Assembly: GCA_965153355.1 (NCBI GenBank)
Contig: OZ231127.1
Location: forward strand, 66,526,001 to 66,590,000
DNA: 64,000 nt
DNA from: Flaccisagitta enflata
Lineage: Eukaryota; Chaetognatha; Sagittoidea; Aphragmophora
Reading direction: 5' to 3'
The translations under genes and the position numbers were made by a program. The notes under the pieces were generated by a model. That model was not told the DNA's origin. It made no database searches and saw only the letters and a program-made list of their open reading frames with translations. How positions within the stretch are numbered: the stretch's first letter is position 1; each line of letters begins with the position of its first letter. Positions 11,660-25,040 of this stretch are shown piece by piece.

Positions 11660-11664
11660 GTTAT

Positions 11665-11858
11665 TGTTGCTAACGTTATTATTGTTTTCATTTTCTTGGT
11701 GTTGATGTTATTGTCGATGTTGTTGTTGTCAGTGTTGCTATCATTGTTTTTGTTATTTTTGTTTTCGCTGTTGCAATTGTTGTTGATCTCATTGTGTTAT
11801 TTGCTGCTGTTTTAATTGTTCTCATTGTTGTTATTGCACTCGTTGTTTGCACTGTTGC

Positions 11859-11892
<34 letters not shown>

Positions 11893-12060
11893 GCTGTTGT
11901 TGTTGGTGTTGTTGTTGTTGTTGTTGCTTACGTTGTTATTGTTGCTTATTGCATTGTTGTTTTTGTTGTTTTGTTGTTTTTGTTGTTTTGTTTTTTTGTT
12001 TTTTGTTTGTTTGTTTTTGTTTGATTGTTTTTGTTGCGGTTGTTTACGGTGCTTTTGTTT
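11665..12060. repeat. (GTT)n-rich tract, right part
   Basis: Long imperfect GTT repeats with GCTGTT and GTTTTT variants, densest at 11853-11930. The long hydrophobic frames on the plus strand and poly-Asn frames on the minus strand are repeat artefacts. Confidence 0.9.
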
Positions 12061-12072
12061 CAGAGTCTTGTT

Positions 12073-12300
12073 ACTTTTTAGTTGCGGACACGCAACTCTA
12101 TAAGAGGCTTTGTCTGTCCGTCCGTTGGTCCGTCCATCAGTCTGTGAACACAAGTCGAAAAGTGAGAAAACGAGCGTTTTGAAGCTTTCTGTGTATGTGT
12201 CTGTATTTGAAAGGCTGTTTGGTGGGGTGTTGGGCGTGTATCAGGGTTGGCTGCCCCTGCCCACCCGTCCGCAACAATATTGTGACCCCGCGTCACTTGT
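12073..12300 (-). mobile_element. HINE2 (Helentron-like), complete short copy
   Basis: Read on the minus strand it begins near AACAAGTGACGCGGGGTCAC, continues AATATTGTTGCGGACGGG and TGGGCAGGGGCAG, and includes a GGAC/GACA microsatellite. It ends in the hairpin AGTTGCG-TGTC-CGCAACT (12080-12097 on the plus strand) followed by AAAAAG. The left half matches 47839-48085, including a shared TCCCACTTTTC-like word in the core. It is a different family from HINE1, because the stem is AGTTGCG instead of AGTCGCG, but the plan is the same. Confidence 0.75.
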
Positions 12301-13160
12301 TACCTTTGATTTGATCCTTCTTGACTGCGTACAAAGCATTTATTACCAGAATACCCTGTTGATTTGTGACTATTTGGTTGTAGCTTTTGCAAAGTCAGAG
12401 ACTGTTTCTTTTTTTTTATCGCGTCAACGCGCGTTGTCATGGAGTGAAAATGAAAACAGATTTGAATTGGTCATACTCTGGGGATATAACATGCAGCTCA
12501 CGTTACCTCACGTCGCCTAAGTTGAGCCAAAATAACCCTTTCTTCTAAGCTTCCTTATTTCTTTCATTTTTTACATAATTTTTTTGAAGAAAAAAAAAAT
12601 ACCCAGACATGATTTTGGTCAAAAATGAATGAAATTCATTGCATTTAGACAATATTCTTCCATATTGGTCGCGTGGGATCTATTCAAACACAGGAAAAAA
12701 ATTCTGACATAGCCTTTTCTCTCGCACTTTCGAGGAACCAACCCAAGTTGACTTTCCTACTCTATATAAATGAAGAACATACAATCGATGCCACGACTAT
12801 GACAACAACAAACCTCTATTCACAATGCATAAACATTTATTAACCTCACTTAAATGAGGCTCTATGGATAGCGTTTTACCAGTTTCCTCGTCCTCGTCTT
12901 CGACGTCTTCGTCCCTTTGTCTTCACCATGTTTATATCAAAGCCCACCCCCACCCCCCATCTCCTCCCATTTTCCCTCTCATTCTCACCATTCCAAATGT
13001 TTGTTTAATGTTTAAATCTTCTCAATCCAATGCAATTCCTCACGCTTCGCTGTCACTTGAAGTCATTATTCGGGTTCTCATTTTTCTTTCTTTCAAGCAA
13101 AATGATGCTTTCGTTTTTTTGAGACGAGATTTTGATGACAGCGGAAGAAAGCGAATATTC
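12301..13160. other. No gene recognised
   Basis: Unique sequence. Frames of 100-136 codons here carry no recognisable domain. A TCGTCCTCGTCTTCGACGTC stretch near 12886 is mildly repetitive. Confidence 0.5.
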
Positions 13161-13162
13161 AT

Positions 13163-13350
13163 CTGAGATAAACTGTCGTCAATTCTGGGAAATGACAATA
13201 ACAAAGAAGTGGTACCCAGTTTTCTTGCTTAAATATCATCGGACATTAGTCGACATTTGGCTTGGAAAATCGTCAAATATTTGCGCAAATTGAGACTGAA
13301 ATATTTTTCAGGTTCCTGTATTCAAATATAGACTAAGAAAGAGAAAATAA
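13163..13350 (+). repeat. Dispersed repeat, partner of 7698-7890
   Basis: Contains AATGACAATAACAAAGAAGT, GGTACCCAGTT and AAATATTTGCGCAAATTGAG in the same order as the partner copy. Confidence 0.7.
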
Positions 13351-13529
13351 AACAGAAACATCGAGCTTTTTTCGGGACTTTATTTACGACAGTAATTCCG
13401 TTATGTACCATTCAGGATGTTGATTTTTCCACTTCAACTGATTGTCAATGGTAATATGACGAGGTAAATGGTAAATTGATGAGATACGAGATTGACATGG
13501 GCTTGAACTCTCATTCCTTCCATACATGT

Positions 13530-13568
13530 TATTGGCGGAATTCCGTTAAAAGCGGGTCCGTTGGAGCG
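13530..13568 (+). mobile_element. Fragment of a Tigger/pogo-like MITE end
   Basis: GGCGGAATTCCGTTAAAAGC followed by GGGTCCGTTGGAGCGG matches the right end of the element at 55964-56141 (GGAATTCCATAAAAGCGGG, ACGTTGGAGCGGGG). Only this end is preserved. The following 680 bp hold no gene I recognise. Confidence 0.5.
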
Positions 13569-14252
13569 GCCTTGTTTTTCAAAACTGGTTAACACACCTT
13601 TGGATCATTTTGAGTTCATAAATCTAACGCTACTCTGCCGAAACCCTTCGATGCTACTCCAGCATGAATGGCGATGCCACACTGTTGTGACGTTAAAAAC
13701 GCTTACATTTATTTATACAAAGATTGATAAGATGAATGTAAACGTAATCAGTGGAAGAATTTCGCGCGATTCCCACTTTTCATCCGTTGGCACAGATGAG
13801 ACTTGTACATTTCCGCAATTCTTCATAATCTACATAAGTACGTTATGTGCGTTAGAAGCCGTTAGATGCCGAGAGAGAGAATCGATCAATTGATGCGACT
13901 TACGACAGAAAGAACTTAAAGAGAATTTGTAATTATCTAGAGCATCTCTCACTTTACATCTCAATTCATCGTGTCGAAGAATTGCCCTATTTCATTGTTT
14001 GCTTGATTACGTTCATTACAATTGCATTGATTCATAGACTTAGACGGATTTATGTTTAGCTCGGGTTAGTCAGTAAGGCCAGGGGAAGTCAACCTGTCTA
14101 ATCATTTTGTTATGACACAATTTTTGACGTTTTCTGTGATCGGGATTGAGCGTTCATATATGAGGACTTGGATTTGGGCCTCTATGTCGGTCATAGACTT
14201 TTCGGGCACTGGACACATCGGAATTGTTACACCGAGTGCACGCTATATACAG

Positions 14253-14885
14253 TAGCCTGTACTGAAATGACAAAAAACAAAAAAATCGAAATTCTCCGAG
14301 CAGTTCATGCTGTGGAGCTGTCTTGGGCTCCTATTGGCATCATTTTCAGCTTTAAAAAAATACATCATGGTTGCCGCGCCTTACCTTGAACTTCACATGG
14401 GTCAATAGAAAACCAAAAATTTCAAATTGCTCAAATCAATATTTTGACTGCAGGTTTGAAATCTGCATGAAAAACTGTCTGTTGAAAGTGCTTTTCTTTT
14501 TTCAAAATTCCTCAAAATCCACGCTAAAAGATTTTTAAAAAAGGTAAGTTCAGTGATTTAACAGAGAAATTAAAAGAAAAAGTATGTTTCACGATATTTG
14601 ACATCACTTTTGACTACCTTCTAATTGGAATATCAAAAAAAGGAAAACACTTTCAACTGTCAGTTTTTTCTGCAGATTCCAAATCTGCAGTCAAAATTGC
14701 AATTTGAGTACTTTGAAATTTTGGATTTTCTATAGGGGTAGGGTTAACAGAAGGTAAGGCGCGGCCACCTAAAAGTAGAATTTCAAAGCCAATATTGAAT
14801 TCAATAGAAGCCTGAGACAGTCCCACAGCATGATCCGCTCGGAGAATGTTTATTTTATCGTTTTTTGTCATTTAGGTACAAGCTA
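14253..14885. mobile_element. hAT-like fold-back MITE with long inverted arms
   Basis: Arms of about 290 bp face each other. The left begins TAGCCTGTACTGAAATGACA. The reverse complement of the right end begins TAGCTTGTACCTAAATGACA. Further matching words are ATTCTCCGAGC, GCCGCGCCTTACCTT and TTTTGACTGCAG. The 8-bp sequence ATATACAG lies directly outside both ends (14245-14252 and 14886-14893). The 8-bp duplication and the T at position 2 and A at position 7 agree with hAT target habits. Arm identity looks like roughly 75 percent, so the element is moderately old. No coding frame. Confidence 0.85.
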
Positions 14886-14893
14886 ATATACAG

Positions 14894-15360
14894 TAGTGGT
14901 TCAGCACGCCTGCAGCCAAGACTCTATTTTGGTCCTTGCAGTCAACTGTAATCGGCTTCAGACAGTGCTTAAATGTAGATCGATCAAACAAACACAATGA
15001 GGGATTATCAAAAGTCATCTTTATAGATTCAAAAAGAAAAAGTTATCAAAGAATTCACGGATACGCCTTGATCAATCGTCAGGCAAATTAAATGAAAACG
15101 AGAAGTTTTCTTTGATCTATTCTTTTTCGATTTCGTTGTTCATTTTGGTATTTATTCCTGAAGTGATGTGAATATCTATCATTCATTTTACTGTTACACT
15201 CCCCTGTAATGGACCCAAGACAAATCCGCCTTTAGCAGATATTAAGTCAAATTCCCTTTATTTCTCTACCTATAAAAGATAAGAATTGTTGGTCCCCTGA
15301 CATCCATTGTTGAATTGTTACAGGGTTCAACTGAATTTCTTTTGTGTTCATTTATTCATT
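14894..15360. other. No gene recognised
   Basis: Unique A/T-rich sequence. No exon or repeat end seen. Confidence 0.45.
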
Positions 15361-15483
15361 TAGTCATCAACTCTTTCTTTTTATCTTTGTTTGTTTGTTT
15401 CATTCTTTGTTCGTTTGTTTCTTTCAATCTTTGTTTCTTGGCTTCTTTCTTTGTTTCTTTATTTTTTTCTGTCTGTCTTCCGG

Positions 15484-15520
<37 letters not shown>

Positions 15521-15530
15521 ATTTATTTCT
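15361..15530. repeat. Imperfect CTTT/GTTT-rich tract
   Basis: TTTGTTTGTTTG words grade into a pure (CTTT)n run at 15490-15519. Confidence 0.85.
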
Positions 15531-15599
15531 TTCAAAGGGCAGGGTCAGAAATGTCTCGGCAGTACCGACGTCCGACTGAAAAGTGTTTATTGTGACACT

Positions 15600-16748
15600 T
15601 TCAGATAAAAGAACAAATTAAACATTATCCTTTTAAGATCAAGGCAAAACGAAAAGAAACAAGATTTTGTCTTCAATCGATGTCTGACTCAAATGACTTG
15701 ACGATGAGTTCGATGTAAAATTTAAAAAGAATTTGAAAAAAAGAAAATCTCGACGAGAAAAAAAGTAACTTCATTCCCAGGCTTTAATTTCAAGCCATCA
15801 ATCGACCATTAAAGTTTTTATGATCGATCTGTGTAGGGAACAAGACCGCCGAGATGAGTCAAATGCGTGTGAAAGGCGAGAGACGTTTGGTCCGTCAGTC
15901 GACCCGAGTCAAGTAAAATGCGTGTGTGTAGAGCGTCCGACCAACATGAGACGATTGATCCGTCCGCCGATCCGTATGAGCCTCTTTTATGATTGTTTCA
16001 GATGACCGAGATGAGTAATGAAACTAATCTGTCTCAATGAGGTCAGATAAGTCAGTAGATAGATCGACACACAGATAGCTAGCTAAATCATCGCAATGCC
16101 GAATTGATTGGCATTTAGATGGATTGCTTATGCCCTGATCCAATACTGATTTAGTCACAATCTCCTCTTCCTGATCTCCTTCTGATCCCCTCCTATGTTC
16201 GGTTCTTCATTTTTAAAGAAAAGTCTGTCACCTCAAAAGATTAAAACGGTGAAACACATTTCAAGAAAAGACGGAATGAGAATGGATATTTTTTTTCTAT
16301 TTTTTTAAGAAACCTTATGATTCCTTTTTTACGTGGATGATCTTTTGCTCTTCTCAACTCAGGTTAAAAAAGAAGAAATATATCATTCTCTTCTTAGTCC
16401 TCTTACGTATATTTTTTTGTTTCTCTTTTTTTTTTCATTCGCATAAAATGAGGATTTTGGAAAACTGTCAGCCGGACAGGATCTTGGCAAAATTAGGGAA
16501 GGGATGAGAGAAAAAAAAATGACAAAGGGAAAGATGTAAGAGTTTTATAAGACAACTAAGAGGGAAAAAAAGTTTGTAGACTTGGAATTTTATAAGACAT
16601 TTCAAAGGATAATAAAAAAAGATAAATGTTTTTTTATATTTTTTTTGCTTAAATGAAGCCGTTGCAGTTTGTGTGATGGTGCCAACAGTTGTCTATGTTT
16701 TGTCACCCAACTTTTATTTTGGGTTTTAATCCATCGGAATGGGAAAGG

Positions 16749-16750
<2 letters not shown>
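15600..16750. other. No gene recognised
   Basis: Unique sequence with many A and T runs. A short segment at 15840-16080 has GTCCGTCAG and GATCCGTCC words that faintly recall HINE cores, but neither end can be found. Confidence 0.4.
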
Positions 16751-17035
<285 letters not shown>

Positions 17036-17273
17036 AATAGGCGTAGTGACAAGAAGAAAACAAGCGCCAGCCGAACTGTGCATTGCATACTCCGTTCCCC
17101 TCGATACTTCTTCGAAAAAACAACCCCATCCTCCTCCCCCCCCGTTCACCCAACCTTAATTTATTTTTTTTTTATTCGAAATTTTATCGAAAACTTTTGG
17201 ATTGATGGTGGATTTGATATCCCAATACACGTTGGTGTGCCTCGACAAGAAATTGTGCAATGCTTTATCATTC

Positions 17274-17459
17274 TTTTTAGTCCACGCGATTCTATGACCC
17301 GCTCTGTCCGTCGGTTGGTCCTGTCTGTCACGCTTAGCTTTATTTCTTTATTTTACCTCATGTAACGTCATTTATGTCATTTTAAGTTATTTCAAGACAA
17401 TTTACATTTAGTCTTATGGTCTTAACAACCGCACGTGACTGTAAGGTGTTGGCCTTGCT
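17274..17459 (-). mobile_element. HINE1, long-form relative, 3' hairpin eroded
   Basis: On the minus strand the 5' end is AGCAAGGCCAACACCTTACA, the core has a few AAGTCATTTT-type units, and a GTCGGTTGGTC microsatellite precedes TTTTTAGTCCACGCGATTCT. Compared with intact copies the hairpin has lost one arm. It is the same subfamily as 3708-4250. Confidence 0.65.
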
Positions 17460-17885
17460 ATTGGTTAGTCTAAAGCTTTGTTGGTAATTTTGTTCATTCG
17501 AGTTGTTTTTGCATCACTTATACAGAGTTATACTGCTCAGGCAAAGGACCAAACAAAATCCCACATCTGCATCTGCGCCATGGAACCCACGCAGCAACGC
17601 AATAAGAGCAGCAATTTATCCCGTTTTGTTATGTCAAATCTAAACAAGATTGGATATCCTGACTGGATAGATTTTGTAACAAAGTGAATCGTTCACCTGT
17701 GTTGATTACTTTTCCAAATTGACATCAACAACCTATTAAAAAACTTGAAAAAGATATTCTTTGGTTCAAACTTATTTTTTTTTTTTCTTTTTTTCCCCTC
17801 TTTTCTTATTCAAAGAGATAAATTTCATTTGACAGGCGATGATAAAAAGCAATTCAGTTGTTTCTTTATCACGTACTGAGTTTGA

Positions 17886-17887
<2 letters not shown>
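17460..17887. other. No gene recognised
   Basis: Unique sequence. A 69-codon frame at 17478-17687 has no recognisable features. Confidence 0.45.
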
Positions 17888-17981
<94 letters not shown>

Positions 17982-18062
17982 AGCTATGGACGGACCGACC
18001 AAAGGACACATGGACGGACGGACGAATGGACAGATAAACCCTCTTATAGAGGACACATCTAA
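17888..18062 (+). mobile_element. (GA)n joined to a HINE3 3' end
   Basis: A GA run (17888-17978) passes into ATGGACGGACCGACCAAAGG, more GGAC repeats, then ACCCTCTTATAGAGGACACA and TCTAAAA. The latter matches the 3' ends at 25041-25107 and 47216-47298. The 5' end cannot be found, so the element is truncated or absorbed by the GA tract. Confidence 0.6.
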
Positions 18063-18285
18063 AATTGGCGATGGGTGGACAAGAAAACGAGGTTTCTGAG
18101 AGATGAGGAGACAGAGACAAGATTTGCACTTAGTGGAGCGCTTCGTTACGATCGCTCAGCTCGCTCGCTGCGTTCATATGCTCGCTCACTCACTTCGCTC
18201 ACTCCCTCCTGGGTTGTTTATACGCGTTTAACGGGAATAATCGCGATTATTATTGTCTTTGGAAACACGCCGTGAGTAAAGGAGG

Positions 18286-18611
18286 CAGGGGTATATAAAG
18301 TTGAGCGGCCTTTGATTTATTTCCCCCCCCCCCTCTGGTCTTTGATTTCTTTCTCCGCAGGGTCAAAAAATTGTTTGATTTTCTACCCCATAGAGTATAG
18401 ATATAGTAATTATAGTTTAGATATGATCAAAATAGTGTAAAATAGTGATGTAGTAGTCAAATACTATCTTTTGGAACTGTCAAAACTGTAAAATCTTTAA
18501 AGATTTTATTTTTTCTTCTTTTCTACCCTTTGATTTTCATCCCCATCTCCAAACCCTTTGATTTTATTCCCCCCCCCCCCGTGGGGGAATACTCAACTTT
18601 ATACACCCCTG
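18286..18611. mobile_element. hAT-like MITE (CAGGGGT ends)
   Basis: The left end reads CAGGGGTATATAAAGTTGAG. The right end is its inverted form, CTCAACTTTATACACCCCTG. AAAGGAGG lies directly outside both ends (18278-18285 and 18612-18619). CAGGGGTG-type termini with an 8-bp duplication are typical of hAT MITEs. The interior is A/T-rich with long C runs near each end. A second, more diverged copy is at 49155-49448. Confidence 0.9.
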
Positions 18612-18619
18612 AAAGGAGG

Positions 18620-19670
<1,051 letters not shown>

Positions 19671-22191
19671 ATTGACAGCCTGTAAAAATGAGGTATGAAC
19701 TGAATATGTAGGCATACTTAGCGAGGAAGAAAAAAAATTAATGACACAACATTAAGATGATTTAATGAATAACTAAAGCTCAATTAACCGATAAACAAGG
19801 TTGCCAAATTGACGCACGTCATAGATCTCGCTCCGTTGGCCATTTTGCATTTGTGACTTTTACGTATGACTTTTGATCATTTAGCTACAAGATAACTTGG
19901 TAACATGGCAAGTCTGCCCATGGAGTTATTATCCGTATTTGATACTTTCCCAAATTCTCACGTGTAACACAATGTTGAATGTTCTGTCAACGGGTTTAAT
20001 GCCCTTCAAAATTACAATCCATAATCAACAATCTGATGAATATGATCTCGAATTCTTTTCGCACATGGTCTCTCGTTATAACATTGTTAACGATATTGTA
20101 GACTTTTTAGATACCAATCGAATAACCTTCAAAAGTCGGCGTTGGTTTCAATTTTGTTATATTACACCAATTTGATAAACTTTAGAGCCGAAGAAAATTG
20201 AGCAGCGCAGCTTGATCAGGAACCGAAATCAATCGCATGAATCCATTTGGGTTGAAATAAATCGAGAGTTATTACAAGTTAAAAAGTTATGTGGCGGTTG
20301 AAAATTGTTGTATTTCATATACAACATGCTAGATCTTTATTGTACAATGCTGAATATGTTCGGTTAAATGTGTGCAGCTATTGTGATTTGATTTTGAGAT
20401 TGCTTTTACGATAAATGCGCATGAAAGAGGCTAAGAATTGAAAAGCACACTCGGGAGGAGAGAAGCGCGAGAAGACGGCATAAAGCATAATCTAGAAAAA
20501 TCATAGTATTTTTTAAAGGGTTAGTTATATGTTATTTACACCTCAATAACAAACGCCCTTTGGTTGCTGTAACCAAAGTCATTCGTATTCTTATTGATAT
20601 TTACCTCTAGCTCTAGTCGTTTTTTTTATCAGCCTGACAAATAAGACAGGTTCAATACTGTAAGATAAATGCGACTACTCTGAATTTATTGATAAAAAAT
20701 AACTTTTCTCAACGTAATGACCTGATACAAAATGTTCTTTTTAATTAAAAACAAGTCGCCATCATCCCATCTTTTTTTTACATTTATTCATAGATCGTCT
20801 TTTGAAGTTGAAAGGTGTTGACCAAACTCAGATTGAAGGAAAACAAGATTCGACTCATGGTCATAAATGTTGTAGGGAATAGTGGAATACCAAGATTTTC
20901 TAAATACTGATGTATGCTTTCGAACCTTGGGTTCCACTATAATTATGACAGATATGTCATGTCAATCATGTAAGTTCTCATTATCTCGTCCACGAAAGTG
21001 CATGTATGTGTGTGAAAAAAACATAAAAAAAAGCCAAAAAAATGGTATGGCAACATAGTTGCTTCCGAAAGATTCACAATAAAGTCAGTCTCTCTCTCTC
21101 CCTCATTATCAAAATCCAGGCAATAAAACAGTATGCACAATGCCAATTTTAACTTAAAGAATCGACATATCTAATCCTCTCGAGCAGATAATCTAATTCC
21201 GCAGACAATGTTTTGTGTTGCTATTGATGAGCGATTTTTGTCTTACGTAACAAAAATATTGAGTCGATATGGATTGTTATGAAAAGAATGCTTTTTTAAT
21301 GAAATATACACTGTTTCAATTAGATTGCTTTTTTGGGAGCAAACATGTGCTTTCTCACTGAAGTACACCGTCTTTAAATCGGATTGATTCACTGTGAACC
21401 TTTTTAATATTTTGTTAACTAATGGCCAAAAAGTCCGATGTTTGTTGGTAATATGCCGCGGTTTTGTTATGGCAAATATCAAAATTGAACGCTTGATTGT
21501 TGAAAGTAAGTATAATACTGAAAAAAATCCCTATTTTCGAGGCTAAATCAGTTTTTTAAGTAGCGGTCCTTCATAGAAGCTGTCTTTATTTGCCTGTCAT
21601 TTCTAAAGTTACCACCCCTAAAGTTAGACTAAACAAATTGACCTACATCCCTGGCCCTGGCATTGGTTTCAAATGATACATAATTGGTAGATTTTGGTTC
21701 TACAGACAATAATGAACCAACCATTCATTCTCAACATCGATCCTTTTATGACCACAAAATTTTGAGGCTTAGAATTGTTGAATCGAATAAAATATGAGAG
21801 AAAAAGTGACAGCAGCTGAAAGAATAAAACGGATATTTCAAAAGAAAAAGTTTTATGGTGTTTAGATCATCAGTTACGAGATTCAAGACCGGAAAACACG
21901 ATTTCAAAAAATATGGAAAGTTAAAGTTAAGAATCTCTCTAACCTTTTTAATGGAGCCTAACGCAGGCGTTAACTTTAAATGAATGGCTTGAATGATGGA
22001 ATTAATCGTTGAAATATGTCAAGCTCGAAAATTAGAAATGGAAAAAAAAACCCTCATTTCTTATTCAATTCTTTACCATTTACTTTATTGTGTTGTCTCA
22101 TCCAATATTCATCTGGACAACCTTTATATTAATAAAATAATTTGAATGATGCGTGTTGTTCCGGTTACGCTTAAAAAGTTTTTTTTCTTTT
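19671..22191. other. Longest mostly unique stretch; no gene recognised
   Basis: About 2.5 kb without an obvious repeat. Two frames stand out from the low-complexity background: 92 codons at 19897-20175 (plus) and 79 codons at 21243-21482 (minus). The second has two similar half-units (SDLKTVYFSEKAHVC and SNLIETVYISLKKHSF). Neither resembles a family I know and neither is flanked by clear splice sites. If a host exon exists in this window, this stretch is a reasonable place to look. Confidence 0.4.
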
Positions 22192-22329
22192 TTAGTCGCG
22201 TGCACGCGACTCTACAACCCGCTGTGTCCGTCGGTCCATCGGTCCGTCCGTCGGTAGGTCACGCTTAGCTTTTTTCGCCGCCCCTGCCCACCCGCACGCG
22301 ACTAAGGTTGCCATGTATCCGGCCTTGTT
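22192..22329 (-). mobile_element. HINE1, minimal 138-bp copy
   Basis: This is the shortest copy with both ends. Minus strand: AACAAGGCCGGATACATGGC, AACCTTAGTCGCGTGCGGGT, GGGCAGGGGCGGCG, a GGAC/GACC microsatellite, then the hairpin AGTCGCG-TGCA-CGCGACT (22194-22211 on plus) followed by AAAAAA. It shows which parts the element retains: a 5' end, the GGGTGGGCAGGGG box, the microsatellite and the 3' hairpin. Confidence 0.85.
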
Positions 22330-22429
22330 TTTTTACCATCTTAGGTCGTTACATTTCCGAGAGGGAATTTCAATTTATATGAATCATTTCCAAATATACG
22401 GCATAAGATATATATTCTGCCTTCGCCGT

Positions 22430-22925
22430 GTCTCCGTTGCGCTTACATGATGTCTCCACGGTGCCACCGATACCTCCGTAGTGCCTTCACGGTGAGTCAA
22501 TGATGCTTCCACGGTGTCACCGATGCCTCTATTGCGCCTTCACGGTGCTTCCATGATGTCTCCACGGCGCCACCGATACCTCCGTAGTGCCTTCATGGTG
22601 TTATCATGCCTCCACGCTGCCACCCATGCCTCCGTTGTGCCTCCTTGGTGCTTCCATGATGCCTCCGCGGTGCCAGCAATGCCTCAGTTGTACCTGTTTG
22701 GTGCGTCCATGATGCTTCCGCGGTGCCACCGATGCCTCCGTTGCGCCTTCACGGTTATTCCATGATGCCTCCACGGTGCCACCGATGCCTCTGCTATACC
22801 TGTTTGATGCGTCCATGATGCCTCCGCGGTGTCTTAACGATGCCTGAACGGTGCCTTAACAGCGTTTAAACGGTACCTAAACGGTGCCTAGACGGTGCCT
22901 AAGCGGTGCTTAAACGGTGCCCTCT
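22430..22925. repeat. 53-bp minisatellite grading into an 11-bp array
   Basis: Units of the form CCACCGATGCCTCCGTTGTG, CCTTCACGGTGCTTCCATGA recur at 22464, 22517, 22570, 22619, 22672, 22725 and 22778, that is every 53 bp with one 49-bp step. From about 22830 the array changes to shorter units like ACGGTGCCTAA. GC content is well above that of the flanks. The open frame on the plus strand comes from the repeat. Confidence 0.9.
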
Positions 22926-23391
22926 CCGTATCGCCGTCGCTCTCGTCAGCCTCCCCATCTTTAATCTGAATCTTCGCCCCATGAATAAATAGCTCCATGT
23001 CCAAAATTCCAAATATATGCTTTATGTCTAGTGTTTGCAGCTCAGAAACTCTTTTTGGTTAGCCGTTTGTAGCTTGGTCGTAATTTCGTTTGTATTGTTT
23101 ATAAGCTCATACCCGATTATGAGGACGGAACCGTCAGGCAACGACAACGCAACGAGAGCCTATTGACGTACCGACCGAGTGACTGATAAATAGAAGTGCT
23201 CGATTAAAAAACATTTAATGTAACGACAACGTCCAAATGCCGCCTGCATCATCGCTTTGGATCTATTTTGTTCGACTTTTTTTTCACTATTTTTGCAAAA
23301 GATATTCACCCTATTTACTTAAGTTTTGATAATAGTCTCTCAAATCTGCGATCGTCGATTTTCAATCTAATTAAATTTATTCAAAAAAGAT

Positions 23392-23396
<5 letters not shown>
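22926..23396. other. No gene recognised
   Basis: Unique sequence. No exon or repeat end seen. Confidence 0.45.

Positions 23397-23452
<56 letters not shown>
23397..23452. repeat. (CT)n microsatellite
   Basis: About 28 CT units. The following 800 bp (23453-24258) is T-rich unique sequence without a gene I can support. Confidence 0.97.
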
Positions 23453-23455
<3 letters not shown>

Positions 23456-24258
23456 TGTCTTTCAATGTTTTTATTTCCGTCTTTTTTTGTTTTCTTCCCT
23501 TTTCTTTTTTTTTTTATCTCTCTCAATTTTGATTTTCAATTTGACCTTCTCTATCCGGCCATAAATAATTTTACCCGGCTTATAGGAATAAAAAAAAACT
23601 CGACCAACATGATGAAATTATCTCTCGAAAGGAATATACTTCTAATTTTGTTTTTATGTCATTTATTTATTTCGGGGGGAATTTTTGTCAGTCTCAAAAA
23701 AAAATATGCCCTCTTTCTATTTTTTCCTGTCCTCTTTTTTTTTCAATTCAAAGGTTTTTTTGGCGGATTAAACGATTTTGTTTACTCATCATCCTGAATT
23801 CAATACAAAACCCAAAATATTCTCGTCGATGTTGATTTTTTTTTCATTCAAATTCAAATTCGAGTCTGGCGATTCGAATGACAGAACGATTCAGTTTTTT
23901 TTGGTCCCTCTAACTCTAAATTCGTCGTCTCTTTTCAAATGGATGAATTTGAATCAAACGCTACCTTAATTTCAATCTTTTTTGTTTGTTTGTTTAATTA
24001 CGTCAACGTCAACATCAATGTCAACTGAAAGGAAAAAAAAACCGGCAAATAACAAGAAAAGTAAACGAACCATTTTCATTTCATCAACTCTCTATGCGCT
24101 ATAAATGGATGGATAGGATTACACCGCAAAGTCTCGCCATAACGCCATTTCCAATATCCGTGGCTTTTTTATCCGTGCAATCGTTTGCGCATCATTATCA
24201 AAAAATGTCAAGAAAGTCATTTCATGTCTCTCTGTTTCTATTGCTGATTTTTTGTGTG

Positions 24259-24432
<174 letters not shown>

Positions 24433-24521
24433 GCCTTAGTTTATTTATGAAAGTATTAAACAGACCATAATTCTTTTCTTACTTATTTTCTCACTTACTC
24501 TTTCCATTTCTATGACTTCTA

Positions 24522-24522
24522 T

Positions 24523-24553
<31 letters not shown>

Positions 24554-24564
24554 AGAGAAAGAGA

Positions 24565-24632
<68 letters not shown>

Positions 24633-24634
24633 GA

Positions 24635-24697
<63 letters not shown>

Positions 24698-24702
24698 AGA
24701 GA

Positions 24703-24766
<64 letters not shown>
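24522..24766. repeat. (GA)n with three interspersed GAAAGA blocks
   Basis: Blocks of (GAAAGA)n near 24544-24570, 24620-24642 and 24690-24714 are separated by pure GA runs. The spacing suggests that a larger GA-plus-GAAAGA unit was duplicated within the tract. Confidence 0.9.
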
Positions 24767-24768
<2 letters not shown>

Positions 24769-25040
24769 TCGTTTCTGATGGCGCTTACCGACTCATCGAT
24801 GAACGCGCCACGAATCCGATTACAAACGTCGCATAAATAGAACAAGTCCGACCGGGCAACGATGCGTCCGGACTGTCTCTCTGCGTGTACTGATATATAT
24901 GGAGATAAAGATGGACAGACAGATGGAGCGACAGAATAGTGAATGAGGCTCTCAGAACACATTTGTTGATCATTATATTCAGTACAGGATCTCACCGTGG
25001 CCTAAATCAGCCGAGAAACGCGGTTTTCGCACAGGCGTTA

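Noticed and set aside
22514-22765. Frame with His/Ser/Met-rich repeats
   Set aside because: Comes from the 53-bp minisatellite. The 53-bp unit is not a multiple of three, so the protein is not itself repetitive in a meaningful way.
22430-22925. CRISPR-like spaced repeat
   Set aside because: Repeats are adjacent and diverged with no unique spacers, and the genome is eukaryotic.
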